Counted from the first letter of the stretch, positions 36,272 to 44,251 are shown. The stretch is DNA of 64,000 nucleotides from Aminobacter sp. AP02 (GCF_003148805.1 NZ_QGGX01000018.1:1-64000); one strand, 5' to 3'. The notes: a model not told the origin generated them from the letters alone. Translations and numbers: made by a program.

Positions 36272-37282
36272 TTATTCCAATTCGAAATTGGCCCTGGGCA
36301 TGACCAGCCTGTATTCCAGCGTATCGGTGCCAAAATCGAGTTGGGCGGACCCGTTGAGTGCGGTCGGCACCACACGTTCCAGCGCCACGCTGCCGAAACG
36401 CTTCTTGCGCATCGCGCTGTCAGTCACCGGGCCAATCCCCTCGGACCAATGCACGGTCATATTTTCCACGCCGTCCGGCCCAGCCGACGTCCTGGCCGCA
36501 GCAACCTCGACATAACCGTCGGCACGGGAAAGCGCGCCGTAGCTCACCGAATTGACCGCCAATTCATGCACGGCAAGGCCGATATGGAGGGCGGCGTTGG
36601 GATTGAGGTAGGGGTCGTCGCCGGAAAAGCGCACGCTGTTGTCCGTATCGATGCTGTAGCGGCCAACCTGTCCTACGACCAGCTCGCGGAAGCCCGCGCC
36701 TCGCCAGTTGGACGAGGTGACGAGGTCCTGCGACGAGGCGATGGACTGGAGGCGACCACGGAAACGCTCCAAAAAACCGTCAATGGAGCCGGAATAGTGG
36801 CCGGTCTGGCTGGCGATGCTCTGGATGATGGCAAGCAGGTTCTTGGAGCGGTGGCTGACCTCGCGCAATAGCGCCTTCAGCGTCTGCTCGCGGCGCTTCT
36901 GCTCCGTCGTTTCGATGACGGTAACGACCACGCCCTGGATTTGGCCGCGATCCGAGACATCGGCATCGATGCAGACCTCGAACCAGCGCATGCCCGAGGT
37001 GCTGTCGGCGACGCTGATCTCAAGCCCGTCCGGATGGCCGGTCGCAATAACGTTCTTTTTGGCTGCCGCGAGGCGGTCGGCCTGCTGCTGCGGCAGAAGA
37101 CTGCCGTCGCCGGGCTTTTCCTCAAGCGCTTCCGCCCAAGGCGGCTGCAGGTTGTGCGACCAAACGGTGCGCAGCTTGCGGTCCTGGTACAGCACTGCGA
37201 TGCCGGCATTGCGGGAAGCGTGGAGGAGGGCTGCGTCCACCCGTGAACTTTGTCCCGTTGGGGAGGGGGATGGATTGGCCAT
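36272..37282 (-). CDS. cytosolic PAS-HWE sensor histidine kinase
   Basis: 336 residues, no membrane spans. Residues 15-130 form a PAS domain (GIAVLYQDRKLRTVWSHNL, with RWFEVCIDADVSDRGQIQGV as the last strands), followed by the HWE core with the phosphorylated His in LLREVSHRSKNLLAIIQSIA, N box VHELAVNSVSYGALS and Trp-x-Glu in MTVHWSEG. It lies 418 bases from the divergently unrelated phyR region and on the same strand as phyR. A role as a PhyR kinase is plausible by family and location, not shown. Confidence 0.88.
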   Translation of the reverse strand: MANPSPSPTGQSSRVDAALLHASRNAGIAVLYQDRKLRTVWSHNLQPPWAEALEEKPGDGSLLPQQQADRLAAAKKNVIATGHPDGLEISVADSTSGMRWFEVCIDADVSDRGQIQGVVVTVIETTEQKRREQTLKALLREVSHRSKNLLAIIQSIASQTGHYSGSIDGFLERFRGRLQSIASSQDLVTSSNWRGAGFRELVVGQVGRYSIDTDNSVRFSGDDPYLNPNAALHIGLAVHELAVNSVSYGALSRADGYVEVAAARTSAGPDGVENMTVHWSEGIGPVTDSAMRKKRFGSVALERVVPTALNGSAQLDFGTDTLEYRLVMPRANFELE

Positions 37283-37458
37283 GCGACGAGAGCCTTTGCT
37301 CTACTCAGCGTATTGTTCGGACTGGCCAAAGAACAAGCCGGTGCCGAAATGGGACCGCCGGGCAACGCCACAGAATTGCAGCGCTACCCGGCGGCGCTGG
37401 ATTCCGACTGAGGGGGCCGGCTTCCAGTCTCGGGTTTGTCTTCATTTTGCCAACGCCG

Positions 37459-37623
37459 TCATGCGCGCCTGAAAAGGCCCGCGATCAACGAAATGACCAG
37501 GAACGCCAGGAAGATGAAGAACAGAATCTGCGCGATGCCAGCGGATGTTCCGGCGATGCCGCCGAAGCCGAGGGCGCCGGCGATGATCGCGACGACGAGA
37601 AATACGAGCGCCCAATAAAGCAT
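37459..37623 (-). CDS. DUF1328 small membrane protein (YtjA family)
   Basis: 54 residues with two membrane helices: [20 protein letters not shown], then [12 protein letters not shown], then [19 protein letters not shown] and a basic RRA end. This is the full family length. GGAGAT lies before the ATG at 37623. A perfect EcfG-type promoter starts 50 bases upstream. Such proteins are typical general-stress targets in rhizobia; the molecular role is unknown. Confidence 0.9.
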   Translation of the reverse strand: MLYWALVFLVVAIIAGALGFGGIAGTSAGIAQILFFIFLAFLVISLIAGLFRRA

Positions 37624-37652
37624 GGTCTATCTCCTTCAAATGACAAATGAAA

Positions 37653-37677
37653 AACGTATCGCCACAAGGTTGGTTCC
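37653..37677 (-). promoter_or_regulatory. EcfG-type promoter (GGAAC-N16-CGTT) for the DUF1328 gene
   Basis: On the minus strand GGAAC (37677-37673), 16 bases, CGTT (37656-37653), about 30 bases before the start codon. Confidence 0.8.
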
Positions 37678-37699
37678 CTGTGGCGGCACCAAAAAAGGG

Positions 37700-38494
37700 C
37701 TATGCCGCAGCTTTCGCCTGTCTGTCAAAGAACAAAGCCTGACTTATCAGCGCCTTGACCATGTCGGGGTTGAAGGGCTTGGTGACGAGGAACGCTGGCT
37801 CCGGGCGTTCGCCGGTGAGAAGGCGTTCGGGGAAGGCGGTGATGAAGATCACCGGCAGCGGAGCCGAAGACAGCATCTCGTTGACGGCTTCGATGCCGGA
37901 GCTGCCGTCGGCGAGCTGGATGTCTGCCAGAATCATCTTGGGCCGCGTCTTCTTGAACATGGCAGTGGCTTCCGCATGGGTGCGTGCGGTGCCCACGACC
38001 CGATGGCCGAGGCTTTCCACCATTTCCTCGATATCCATGGCAATCAGTGGCTCGTCCTCGATGATCAGGATGTCTGTTGCCACCTGGCGCGATATTTCCC
38101 CGCTTGCTTCCTGCAGCAGCTGGGCGAATTCCTCGTGGTCGGCGTCGAGCACCTCGGCGGCTTCGACATCGTTGAACCCTTCGACAGCGACGAGCAGGAA
38201 CGCCTGACGCGGGCGCGGCGAGAGCGCGGAAAGATTGGCCGCGGCGCGCTTCTCCCAGGCGAGAGGAGACGATTCCTGCGGCACGCGAATAGATACCGAA
38301 GTGAACAGGCGGGCAAATACCTTGTAGAGCGCGATGCGGTCGCTTGATGCGGACGGGAAGACATCGATGTCATCGATGAGCGCTTCGAGCATCGCGGCTA
38401 CCAGCGCATCGCCGCTCTCCTGGGAACCTGAGACCGCGCGCGAGAAACGGCGGAGATAGGGCAGGTGGGGGGCGATTCTCGTGGATAAAGTCAT
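37700..38494 (-). CDS. phyR: general stress response regulator PhyR
   Basis: 264 residues from ATG 38494, which follows GAGGGAG; an ATG six codons upstream overlaps that ribosome site. Residues 1-135 form a sigma-factor-like domain (regions 2 and 4 without DNA-binding ability), and residues 140-255 form a receiver with IIEDEPLIAMD, phosphoacceptor D191 in MILADIQLADG, the FITAFPERL motif and K239. When phosphorylated, PhyR binds NepR through the sigma-like domain and frees EcfG. It is divergent from nepR-ecfG across 202 bp that hold back-to-back EcfG promoters. Confidence 0.96.
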   Translation of the reverse strand: MTLSTRIAPHLPYLRRFSRAVSGSQESGDALVAAMLEALIDDIDVFPSASSDRIALYKVFARLFTSVSIRVPQESSPLAWEKRAAANLSALSPRPRQAFLLVAVEGFNDVEAAEVLDADHEEFAQLLQEASGEISRQVATDILIIEDEPLIAMDIEEMVESLGHRVVGTARTHAEATAMFKKTRPKMILADIQLADGSSGIEAVNEMLSSAPLPVIFITAFPERLLTGERPEPAFLVTKPFNPDMVKALISQALFFDRQAKAAA

Positions 38495-38547
38495 AGTCGA
38501 CGTCTCCCTCATGTGACGTTGTCAAATCTGCGTTGAAGCGAGCACAC

Positions 38548-38572
38548 AACGCATTGTCTGTGCAAAAGTTCC
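38548..38572 (-). promoter_or_regulatory. EcfG-type promoter (GGAAC-N16-CGTT) of phyR
   Basis: On the minus strand GGAAC (38572-38568), 16 bases, CGTT (38551-38548). It predicts positive feedback of the stress sigma factor on phyR. Its -35 box is only 8 bases from the -35 box of the opposite nepR promoter. Confidence 0.85.
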
Positions 38573-38580
38573 TCTTTTGT

Positions 38581-38605
38581 GGAACCTATCTGCATTTGGG
38601 GAGTT
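38581..38605 (+). promoter_or_regulatory. EcfG-type promoter (GGAAC-N16-AGTT) of nepR-ecfG
   Basis: GGAAC (38581-38585), 16 bases, AGTT (38602-38605). The -10 element differs from CGTT at one base, suggesting a weaker site than that of phyR. It predicts autoregulation of ecfG. Confidence 0.75.
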
Positions 38606-38696
38606 GGGTGCAAAATTCGGGAAACCGGACGAGGTTGTTGCGCGCCGTCAATTCGGAAGCGGGACGTCTGACGGTGCAAAAGGGCAAAGCGAGCAT

Positions 38697-38894
38697 ATGA
38701 CCAAGCAGACCAGTGGCGCAGGCAACGCCGGGGTGAACCGCCGCCGCGATGGAGAACCTTTAGGGGCAAACTCCGAAATAGGCCGAAAACTCAAACAATA
38801 TTACGATGAGCTGGTGTCCGACGAAGTTCCGGATCGCTTCGCGCAGCTGCTCAGCCAGTTGGAAGAAGCTGAACCCGCGCAGCAGAAGGACTGA
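38697..38894 (+). CDS. nepR: anti-sigma factor NepR
   Basis: 65 residues. The conserved core is IGRKLKQYYDELVSDEVPDR followed by FAQLLSQLEE, two helices that wrap EcfG or, in stress, phospho-PhyR. The N-terminal 25 residues are disordered and basic, as usual. It precedes ecfG by 5 bases, so both are made from one transcript. Confidence 0.95.
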   Translation: MTKQTSGAGNAGVNRRRDGEPLGANSEIGRKLKQYYDELVSDEVPDRFAQLLSQLEEAEPAQQKD

Positions 38895-38899
38895 CGCGC

Positions 38900-39445
38900 A
38901 TGGCAGCTTCCCTCGGTTTCAAGGGCGACCTGCTCGCGACAATTCCGGGCCTGCGCGCCTTCGCCATGTCACTTTCGCAAAACGCTGACAGGGCCGACGA
39001 CCTGGTCCAGGAAACGTTGGTCAAGGCGTGGGACAAACAGGCCAGCTTTCAGCCCGGTACCAATCTGAAGGCTTGGCTGTTCACCATCCTGCGCAACGAG
39101 TTTTACTCCCAAATGCGCAAGCGCGGCCGCGAAGTACAAGACAGCGACGGTCTTTTGACGGCACGCCTGGCTGTCCACCCAAGCCAGCCCGGCCGGCTTG
39201 ATCTCGACGATTTCCGCAAGGCGCTCGAGCAACTGCCCGAAGACCAGCGCGAGGCGATCATCCTGATCGGCGCTTCCGGCTTTTCCTACGAGGAGGCTGC
39301 GGAAATCTGCGGCTGCGCCGTTGGCACCATCAAGAGCCGCGTCAGCCGTGCCCGCAACAGGCTGCAAGAGATACTCGATATCTCGGGCGAGGCCGACTAT
39401 GGGCCGGATGCTATCGCGGCCCAGGTCATGGGATCAACCGGCTGA
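38900..39445 (+). CDS. ecfG: general stress sigma factor EcfG
   Basis: 181 residues, ECF sigma factor of the EcfG group. Region 2: LRAFAMSLSQNADRADDLVQ then ETLVKAWDKQASFQPGTNLK; region 4: LPEDQREAIILIGASGFSYE then EAAEICGCAVGTIKSRVSRA. It recognises GGAAC/CGTT promoters and is held by NepR. Its last 12 bases overlap the end of a convergent response regulator gene. Confidence 0.95.
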   Translation: MAASLGFKGDLLATIPGLRAFAMSLSQNADRADDLVQETLVKAWDKQASFQPGTNLKAWLFTILRNEFYSQMRKRGREVQDSDGLLTARLAVHPSQPGRLDLDDFRKALEQLPEDQREAIILIGASGFSYEEAAEICGCAVGTIKSRVSRARNRLQEILDISGEADYGPDAIAAQVMGSTG

Positions 39446-39886
39446 GCGGGCAAGCTTGCGGATGCTTTGGGCAACGGCCTCGACGAGGTCGTCGCCAGCA
39501 TAGGGTTTGCTTACCAAGGTGACGTCGGGGAACCCTTTGAAAATTTCGTCCAGCTGATCGTAGCCGGAGGCAAAGACGAACGGCACGCCTGCCGCTTCCA
39601 GGGAACGCGCGAAATCGAATGTCGGCTCGCCATCGAGCATGACATCGATGATGGCGGCGTCATAGGGTTGTGAAGCTTGCTGAGCCTCGCGCAGGTTGCT
39701 GGCTATGGCGACCTCTCCCGCGCCATTGTCCCGGCACAGCTGCTCGACGTCGAGAGCGATCAGCGCCTCGTCTTCGAGCACAAGGATACGCAGTCCTGAA
39801 AGCGGGGTTGGCACGTCGAGGGGCACTCCATGAATTCCAGATCGAACATGGCGGTAGTCGAGCCCGCTGTCATTTAAAAAAGACAT
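39434..39886 (-). CDS. single-domain response regulator
   Basis: 150 residues: a 30-residue leader and one receiver domain with VLEDEALIALD, phosphoacceptor D81 in AAIIDVMLDGEPTF, FASGYD and VSKPYAGDDL. No output domain, so it may act as a phosphate sink or transfer protein in the HWE kinase-PhyR network, like the single-domain regulators found beside alphaproteobacterial ecfG loci. The ATG at 39886 follows GCGAGG. Its 3' end overlaps ecfG by 12 bases, so the transcripts converge and overlap. Confidence 0.88.
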   Translation of the reverse strand: MSFLNDSGLDYRHVRSGIHGVPLDVPTPLSGLRILVLEDEALIALDVEQLCRDNGAGEVAIASNLREAQQASQPYDAAIIDVMLDGEPTFDFARSLEAAGVPFVFASGYDQLDEIFKGFPDVTLVSKPYAGDDLVEAVAQSIRKLARSAG

Positions 39887-39923
39887 GACCTCGCAAGGAA
39901 GCAAGCCTTGAGTTCATTGGCGA

Positions 39924-39949
39924 GGAACTTTTCGCGCCGTGAAGGCGTT
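39924..39949 (+). promoter_or_regulatory. EcfG-type promoter (GGAAC-N17-CGTT) of the Crp/Fnr gene
   Basis: GGAAC (39924-39928), 17 bases, CGTT (39946-39949), 25 bases before the start codon at 39975. Confidence 0.75.
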
Positions 39950-39974
39950 GCCACTCACTTAGCTGGAGGGTTCC

Positions 39975-40736
39975 ATGTCCGTGCAGAGCAGTCCGACCGA
40001 CATGGCGCGGCAGGTGTCGTGCGCGAACTGCCCGCTGCGGGCGTTGCCGACGTTCAGGGCATTCGACGACGAGGAGCTGGCTTTCGTCAGCAGTTTCAAG
40101 CGCGGAGAACTTTCCGTCGACAAAGGCGCGACGCTGCTGTCGGAAGGCAGCAACAGCGCGCATCTTTTCACCGTCCTTGGAGGATGGGGCTTTCGCTACA
40201 AGCTGCTTGAGGACGGCCGCCGCCAGATTCTGAACTATGTGCTGCCCGGCGACATGATCGGATTGCAAGGCAGCCTGATGGGAAAGATGCAGCATTCTGT
40301 GGAAGCACTCTCGCCGATGCTGTTGTGCATGTTCGAACGCGACCGCCTGATGGAGCTCTACCGAGGCTATCCCGGTCTCGCCTATGACATCACCTGGATC
40401 GCGTCGCGCGAGGAGCGCATGCTCGACGAGAACCTGCTGAGCGTTGGACGCCGATCGGCGCTCGAGCGCGCGGCCTATCTGCTCGCCTTCGTCGCCAGCC
40501 GGGCACGAAAGGTCGGCATGGGCGGTTCCGGCAAGGTCGAAATCCCCATCACCCAGCAGCATGTGGCCGACACGCTTGGTCTTTCGCTCGTCCATACCAA
40601 CAAGACGATTAGGAAGCTGTTGGATCGAAAGCTGGTGCAGTGGCGCGATGGTGGCTGCAAGGTGCTCGACATTGACGGGCTGATGGCCCTTGCCGACTGG
40701 ACCGGCCTCGACGAAAGCACACGCCCACTGCTGTGA
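39975..40736 (+). CDS. Crp/Fnr family transcriptional regulator
   Basis: 253 residues. An N-terminal CxxCPLR motif (VSCANCPLRALPTF) is followed by a cyclic-nucleotide-binding-type barrel (about 30-150) with YVLPGDMIGLQGSLMG, a long dimer helix, and an HTH_Crp domain (PITQQHVADTLGLSLVHTNK, TIRKLLDRKLV). Only two of the four Fe-S cysteines of true FNR are evident, so oxygen sensing is doubtful. An EcfG promoter 25 bases upstream suggests it extends the stress response to a second tier of genes. Confidence 0.88.
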   Translation: MSVQSSPTDMARQVSCANCPLRALPTFRAFDDEELAFVSSFKRGELSVDKGATLLSEGSNSAHLFTVLGGWGFRYKLLEDGRRQILNYVLPGDMIGLQGSLMGKMQHSVEALSPMLLCMFERDRLMELYRGYPGLAYDITWIASREERMLDENLLSVGRRSALERAAYLLAFVASRARKVGMGGSGKVEIPITQQHVADTLGLSLVHTNKTIRKLLDRKLVQWRDGGCKVLDIDGLMALADWTGLDESTRPLL

Positions 40737-40740
40737 GTGC

Positions 40741-41874
40741 CTAGCGGCTGTAGCGCCGGTCGAGTTCGTCGACGCCCCAATTTACGCCCGGCAGCACATT
40801 GCGGATTATGGCATAGCCAACCAGCAGTGCAGGGATGGCGATGAAACCGCCGACCGCGCCCCAAAGCCAGATCCAGAAGGCAAGCGCCAGCAAGACGACG
40901 AAGGGGTTGAGCGTCATCGTCTTGCCGATGACGTAGGGCGTGACGAACTGACCTTCGACCGTGTTGACACCCAGATACAAGATCACTGGAAGCAGGCTCA
41001 TGCCGAGCGTGTCGAACTCGGTCAATCCGACCGCAAACAAGATCGCGACCATGACCAGCGGGCCGACGAAGGGCACGAAATTCGTGACGATCGCAAGCGC
41101 GCCCCAGAGCGGCGCGGAGGGCACGCCGAGCAGGTATAGGCCGATGCCTACCGTCAGCCCTTCGGCAACATTGATGACGGTGATCGACAGAAGATATTGC
41201 GAAACCAGCTGTTCGACATCCCGGAAAATATGGGCGACACGCCAGCGCAAGCGTCGGTTGAAGCAGACTCTCAGGATGGCGGTTCGCGTCTGGTAGCGTG
41301 TAGCTACGAAGAAATAGAGGCTGGCGAAAAACAGCAGCACCCGGGCTATGACGGCGGGCGCCAGCGTCGCCATGGTTTCGACGCCCGTGCCCTCGTCGAC
41401 CGAAACCGATAGGCCTTCGCCGCCGGTCACCTGGCGCAATTGGTCGCGCATGCTCTTGAATGTTTCGAGCGGGCCCTTGAGGTCCGACAACTGAGTGGCG
41501 AGCTGCGCCCAAATCTGGGGCAAGCGTTGAAGCCAGAAGCTGAGCGGCGATGCGACCAGCATGGCAAACAGGCAAACAGACAAGATGAAGAGCAAAACGA
41601 CGATGGCCGCTGACAGTGCAGAGGGCACGTTGAAACGCTCGAGCCTGGTGGCGATCGGACCGAGCATCAGGCCGATGACGATGCCAAGGCCGATCGGCGT
41701 GAGGATGAACTCGCCCGCATGCAGGGCAAAGACGGTGGCGATGATGCCGACAAAAATCATCGCCACCTGAGAGCCGCGAACCAGCAGAAGCTCGAAATTG
41801 GATTTTGGCGGCAGGCGTACTGTTGGCGCCTTGTTCATGGTGCGGGTGGGCATCTTCAAGGTGCGAGTGGGCAT
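40741..41874 (-). CDS. AI-2E family transporter (membrane permease)
   Basis: About 377 residues with eight membrane spans: a first pair near residues 35-75, a soluble region near 130-190, then a dense C-terminal membrane block (LLFILSVCLFAMLVASPLSF early, YLLGVPSAPLWGALAIVTNF late). The family exports or exchanges small solutes; the AI-2 link is historical. A longer frame begins at 41904, but that codon lies inside the EcfG -10 element, so the start must be 41874 or later (41853 and 41838 also in frame). The N-terminus repeats MPTRT twice. Confidence 0.82.
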   Translation of the reverse strand: MPTRTLKMPTRTMNKAPTVRLPPKSNFELLLVRGSQVAMIFVGIIATVFALHAGEFILTPIGLGIVIGLMLGPIATRLERFNVPSALSAAIVVLLFILSVCLFAMLVASPLSFWLQRLPQIWAQLATQLSDLKGPLETFKSMRDQLRQVTGGEGLSVSVDEGTGVETMATLAPAVIARVLLFFASLYFFVATRYQTRTAILRVCFNRRLRWRVAHIFRDVEQLVSQYLLSITVINVAEGLTVGIGLYLLGVPSAPLWGALAIVTNFVPFVGPLVMVAILFAVGLTEFDTLGMSLLPVILYLGVNTVEGQFVTPYVIGKTMTLNPFVVLLALAFWIWLWGAVGGFIAIPALLVGYAIIRNVLPGVNWGVDELDRRYSR

Positions 41875-41904
41875 CGACAATTTCCAGCTGAATGAGGCTG
41901 GCAA

Positions 41905-41930
41905 AACGTCCGGCGGTCAGCGATGGTTCC
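41905..41930 (-). promoter_or_regulatory. EcfG-type promoter (GGAAC-N17-CGTT) of the AI-2E transporter gene
   Basis: On the minus strand GGAAC (41930-41926), 17 bases, CGTT (41908-41905). It is back to back with the promoter of the DUF883 gene, the two -35 boxes being 9 bases apart. Confidence 0.75.
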
Positions 41931-41939
41931 TCCGACGAC

Positions 41940-41964
41940 GGAACCGACAAGCCTATGAGGCGTT
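41940..41964 (+). promoter_or_regulatory. EcfG-type promoter (GGAAC-N16-CGTT) of the DUF883-holin operon
   Basis: GGAAC (41940-41944), 16 bases, CGTT (41961-41964), 31 bases before the start codon at 41995. Confidence 0.8.
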
Positions 41965-41994
41965 TCGGCCCCATCGAATGCAAGGAGCAATGAC

Positions 41995-42321
41995 ATGGCG
42001 ACAACCGCAGGCAAGACCGGCAATGGGACCAAGACAACACCGGACCTCGAGGCCGACATCAAGCAATTGAAGGCCGATATCGAAATGCTCGCCAAGCAAC
42101 TGGCCGCAACCGGCGAACACAGCTATGGCGCTGCTCGCAGGGCCGCGTCGCAAGGTGCTGATCATTTGAAGGCGCAAAGCGATGCCGCGGTTGAGGCATT
42201 GCGCGCCAACGCCAAGGACATCGAGGAACAATTCATGGCGACCGTGCGCGAAAAGCCGGTCACGTCGCTTGCCATCGCTGCCGGCGTCGGCTTCCTCATC
42301 GCCCTTCTGGCGCGGCGCTAG
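41995..42321 (+). CDS. DUF883 family protein (ElaB/YgaM-like)
   Basis: 108 residues: an N-terminal coiled-coil region (DLEADIKQLKADIEMLAKQL and on to about 80), then one C-terminal membrane helix with a basic end (SLAIAAGVGFLIALLARR). This is the tail-anchored layout of ElaB/YqjD-type proteins, some of which bind ribosomes at the membrane in stationary phase. It precedes a holin-like gene by 18 bases, in an EcfG-controlled pair. Confidence 0.88.
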   Translation: MATTAGKTGNGTKTTPDLEADIKQLKADIEMLAKQLAATGEHSYGAARRAASQGADHLKAQSDAAVEALRANAKDIEEQFMATVREKPVTSLAIAAGVGFLIALLARR

Positions 42322-42339
42322 AAACTGGCCGGGGGACAC

Positions 42340-42792
42340 ATGCTGGCATCGTTGATTGCGAGTTTCGCCACCGGCGAGACCACACTTGCGCTCAGGCGCA
42401 CACGCCGCGCGGCGGTGGCTTATGTGGCCGCCGCAATTGCAGGGCTCTGCGGGGTCGGCTTTCTCGTCGGCGCTGCCTTTGTCTGGGCGGCGCAAAGGTT
42501 TGGCCACATCGAGGCGTCTGTCGGCTTTGGCCTTGGCTTCCTGGTGCTGGCGGGGCTGATCCTGCTGTTTCACCGCCTGATGGCCGGTTCGCGCGCCCGC
42601 GAAGACCAAAGGCGGCGACGTGCCGACGTTGCCGCGCTTGGCACAACAGCGGCGATGGCCGTTTTGCCGACATTGCTTCGCTCCAAGGGCGGCATCGGCG
42701 CCCTGCTTGGACCGGTGGTGGCGCTCGCTGCCTATGCGATCTACCGCGAGAATCACAAAGTTGACGATAGCGACGGGGTAGCCGGCGAATAG
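42340..42792 (+). CDS. Phage_holin_3_6 (YqjE-like) membrane protein
   Basis: 150 residues with two spans near 27-50 and 60-82 (AYVAAAIAGLCGVGFLVGAA, then VGFGLGFLVLAGLILLFHRL) and a further hydrophobic stretch (GALLGPVVALAAYAIY). The family name comes from similarity to holins, but the partner DUF883 gene and the stress promoter show the chromosomal YqjD-YqjE-type pair, not a phage lysis gene. Role unknown, membrane-related. Confidence 0.8.
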   Translation: MLASLIASFATGETTLALRRTRRAAVAYVAAAIAGLCGVGFLVGAAFVWAAQRFGHIEASVGFGLGFLVLAGLILLFHRLMAGSRAREDQRRRRADVAALGTTAAMAVLPTLLRSKGGIGALLGPVVALAAYAIYRENHKVDDSDGVAGE

Positions 42793-42802
42793 TTCAGCGT
42801 GC

Positions 42803-44251
42803 CTAAGTCCTGGCCTCGGCTGGCTCGCCGAGCGGCATCGAGATATGAGCTCGAACACCTTCGGGCAGATATTCGTGCTTGACTTCGCTCGAGATGACTT
42901 TCGCCAGGCTGCGGCGAATGAGGATCGAGCCGAAGCCATGACGCGTAGGCGGGGTGACCTTGGGTCCGCCGCTCTCCACCCATTCTATCTGCAACCGCTT
43001 TTCGCTCCTTGCGCCCCGGATCGTCCAGGTGAGGGCTACCTTGCCGCTCAGAACCGACAGCGAGCCATATTTGAGGGCGTTGCTGGCGAGTTCGTGGAGG
43101 ATGAGGGCGAGGCCGAGAGCCTGGTCTGGCGTCAGCAAGGCATCCTGACCGACGATCGAGATGCGAGGCGCCTGTGTGTCATCAAAAGGACTGAGCTCGG
43201 TTTGGGCCAGATCGCGGATGCCGATGCCGCGCCATTCATATTCCGACAAAAGGCCATGGGCGAGCCCAAGCGCTCGCAGGCGCTGACTGAATGCCTCCAG
43301 GAATTCGCGCGGTTCGCGGGCGTGCCGCACGGTCTGGGTGGCAAGCGCTTGTACGGTCGCGAGCGTGTTCTTGACCCGGTGGTTGATCTCGCGCAGCAAA
43401 AGGCGTTGTCGCTCTTCAGCACTGCGGCGCTCGGTGATGTCGTAGTTGACGCCAAAGACCAGCGTCGGCCTGCCATTGGCATCGCGCTCGACGACGCGGC
43501 CGCGCGCGGCGAGCCAGCGCGGCGGTTCAAAGCCCCTGATCCGATACTCTCCGGAATAGTCGTCGCTGCCTTCGAGCGCTTCCTGAAACATCTTGCGGGT
43601 CTTGCCGATGTCGCGGCGGTCGATGGCGACGACGATGTCGCGCGCCCGTATTTTTGCTGCCGGTGGCATGTTGAAGAGCTCGGGCAGAAGCGTGTCGCAT
43701 TCAACGACGCCGCTACGCGGGTTCCACACCCAGCTTGCGAGCGCCGCAGCTTCAAGGGCGACCGCGCGACGGCTCTCGGCATGCACCAGGGCAGCCTCGG
43801 CCCGCGCGCCGGCCTTGGAGCTGTCGCGCAACGCGATCAGGCTTGCGGCGAGCGCCGCCAGCGCCTCAAGCTGTTCGAGCCTGGCCGGTTCAGGTCTGGG
43901 GCGCTCGCTCCTGTCTAGCACCAGCAGGGCGCCCACCGGGGAACCTAGTACGACAATCGGCACGCCAATGTGGACCGGAAATACCGGATCATGCGTGGTG
44001 TCGGCTACGTCGGTGGCGGTGAGGACGCGTTCAGCCAGGCGGGCAGCCGCGTCAAGCTGCGCGGGATCGATGCCGCAGTGAGACTGGACGACTTGCCGTC
44101 CGTCCAGGCCGGTCAGCGTGAGCAACGCAGCAGGGGTCTGCATGAGCGCTCCAGCAATGCCGACGAGCCGGTCGAAATCGGGGTCCGCGGCAGCTTTCAA
44201 CGGCGCCGCGGTCTCACTTCCTGCAACGCCGTGGACGCTGTCGCCAGTCAT
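42803..44251 (-). CDS. GAF-PAS-HWE sensor histidine kinase
   Basis: About 482 residues from ATG 44251; the frame is open to 44359 and either start is possible, neither with a well-spaced ribosome site. Order: GAF domain (about 15-150), PAS domain (about 170-290), HWE core with the phosphorylated His in LLREINHRVKNTLATVQALA, N box LHELASNALKYGSLS and Trp-x-Glu in LQIEWVESGG. No membrane spans, so it senses a cytosolic signal. It is the third HWE kinase within 10 kb around phyR and a candidate input to it. Confidence 0.87.
   Translation of the reverse strand: MTGDSVHGVAGSETAAPLKAAADPDFDRLVGIAGALMQTPAALLTLTGLDGRQVVQSHCGIDPAQLDAAARLAERVLTATDVADTTHDPVFPVHIGVPIVVLGSPVGALLVLDRSERPRPEPARLEQLEALAALAASLIALRDSSKAGARAEAALVHAESRRAVALEAAALASWVWNPRSGVVECDTLLPELFNMPPAAKIRARDIVVAIDRRDIGKTRKMFQEALEGSDDYSGEYRIRGFEPPRWLAARGRVVERDANGRPTLVFGVNYDITERRSAEERQRLLLREINHRVKNTLATVQALATQTVRHAREPREFLEAFSQRLRALGLAHGLLSEYEWRGIGIRDLAQTELSPFDDTQAPRISIVGQDALLTPDQALGLALILHELASNALKYGSLSVLSGKVALTWTIRGARSEKRLQIEWVESGGPKVTPPTRHGFGSILIRRSLAKVISSEVKHEYLPEGVRAHISMPLGEPAEART

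Noticed and set aside
42340-42792. Holin-like gene as a prophage remnant
   Set aside because: It pairs with a DUF883 gene behind an EcfG promoter, as in chromosomal YqjD-YqjE-type sets. No other phage gene is near.
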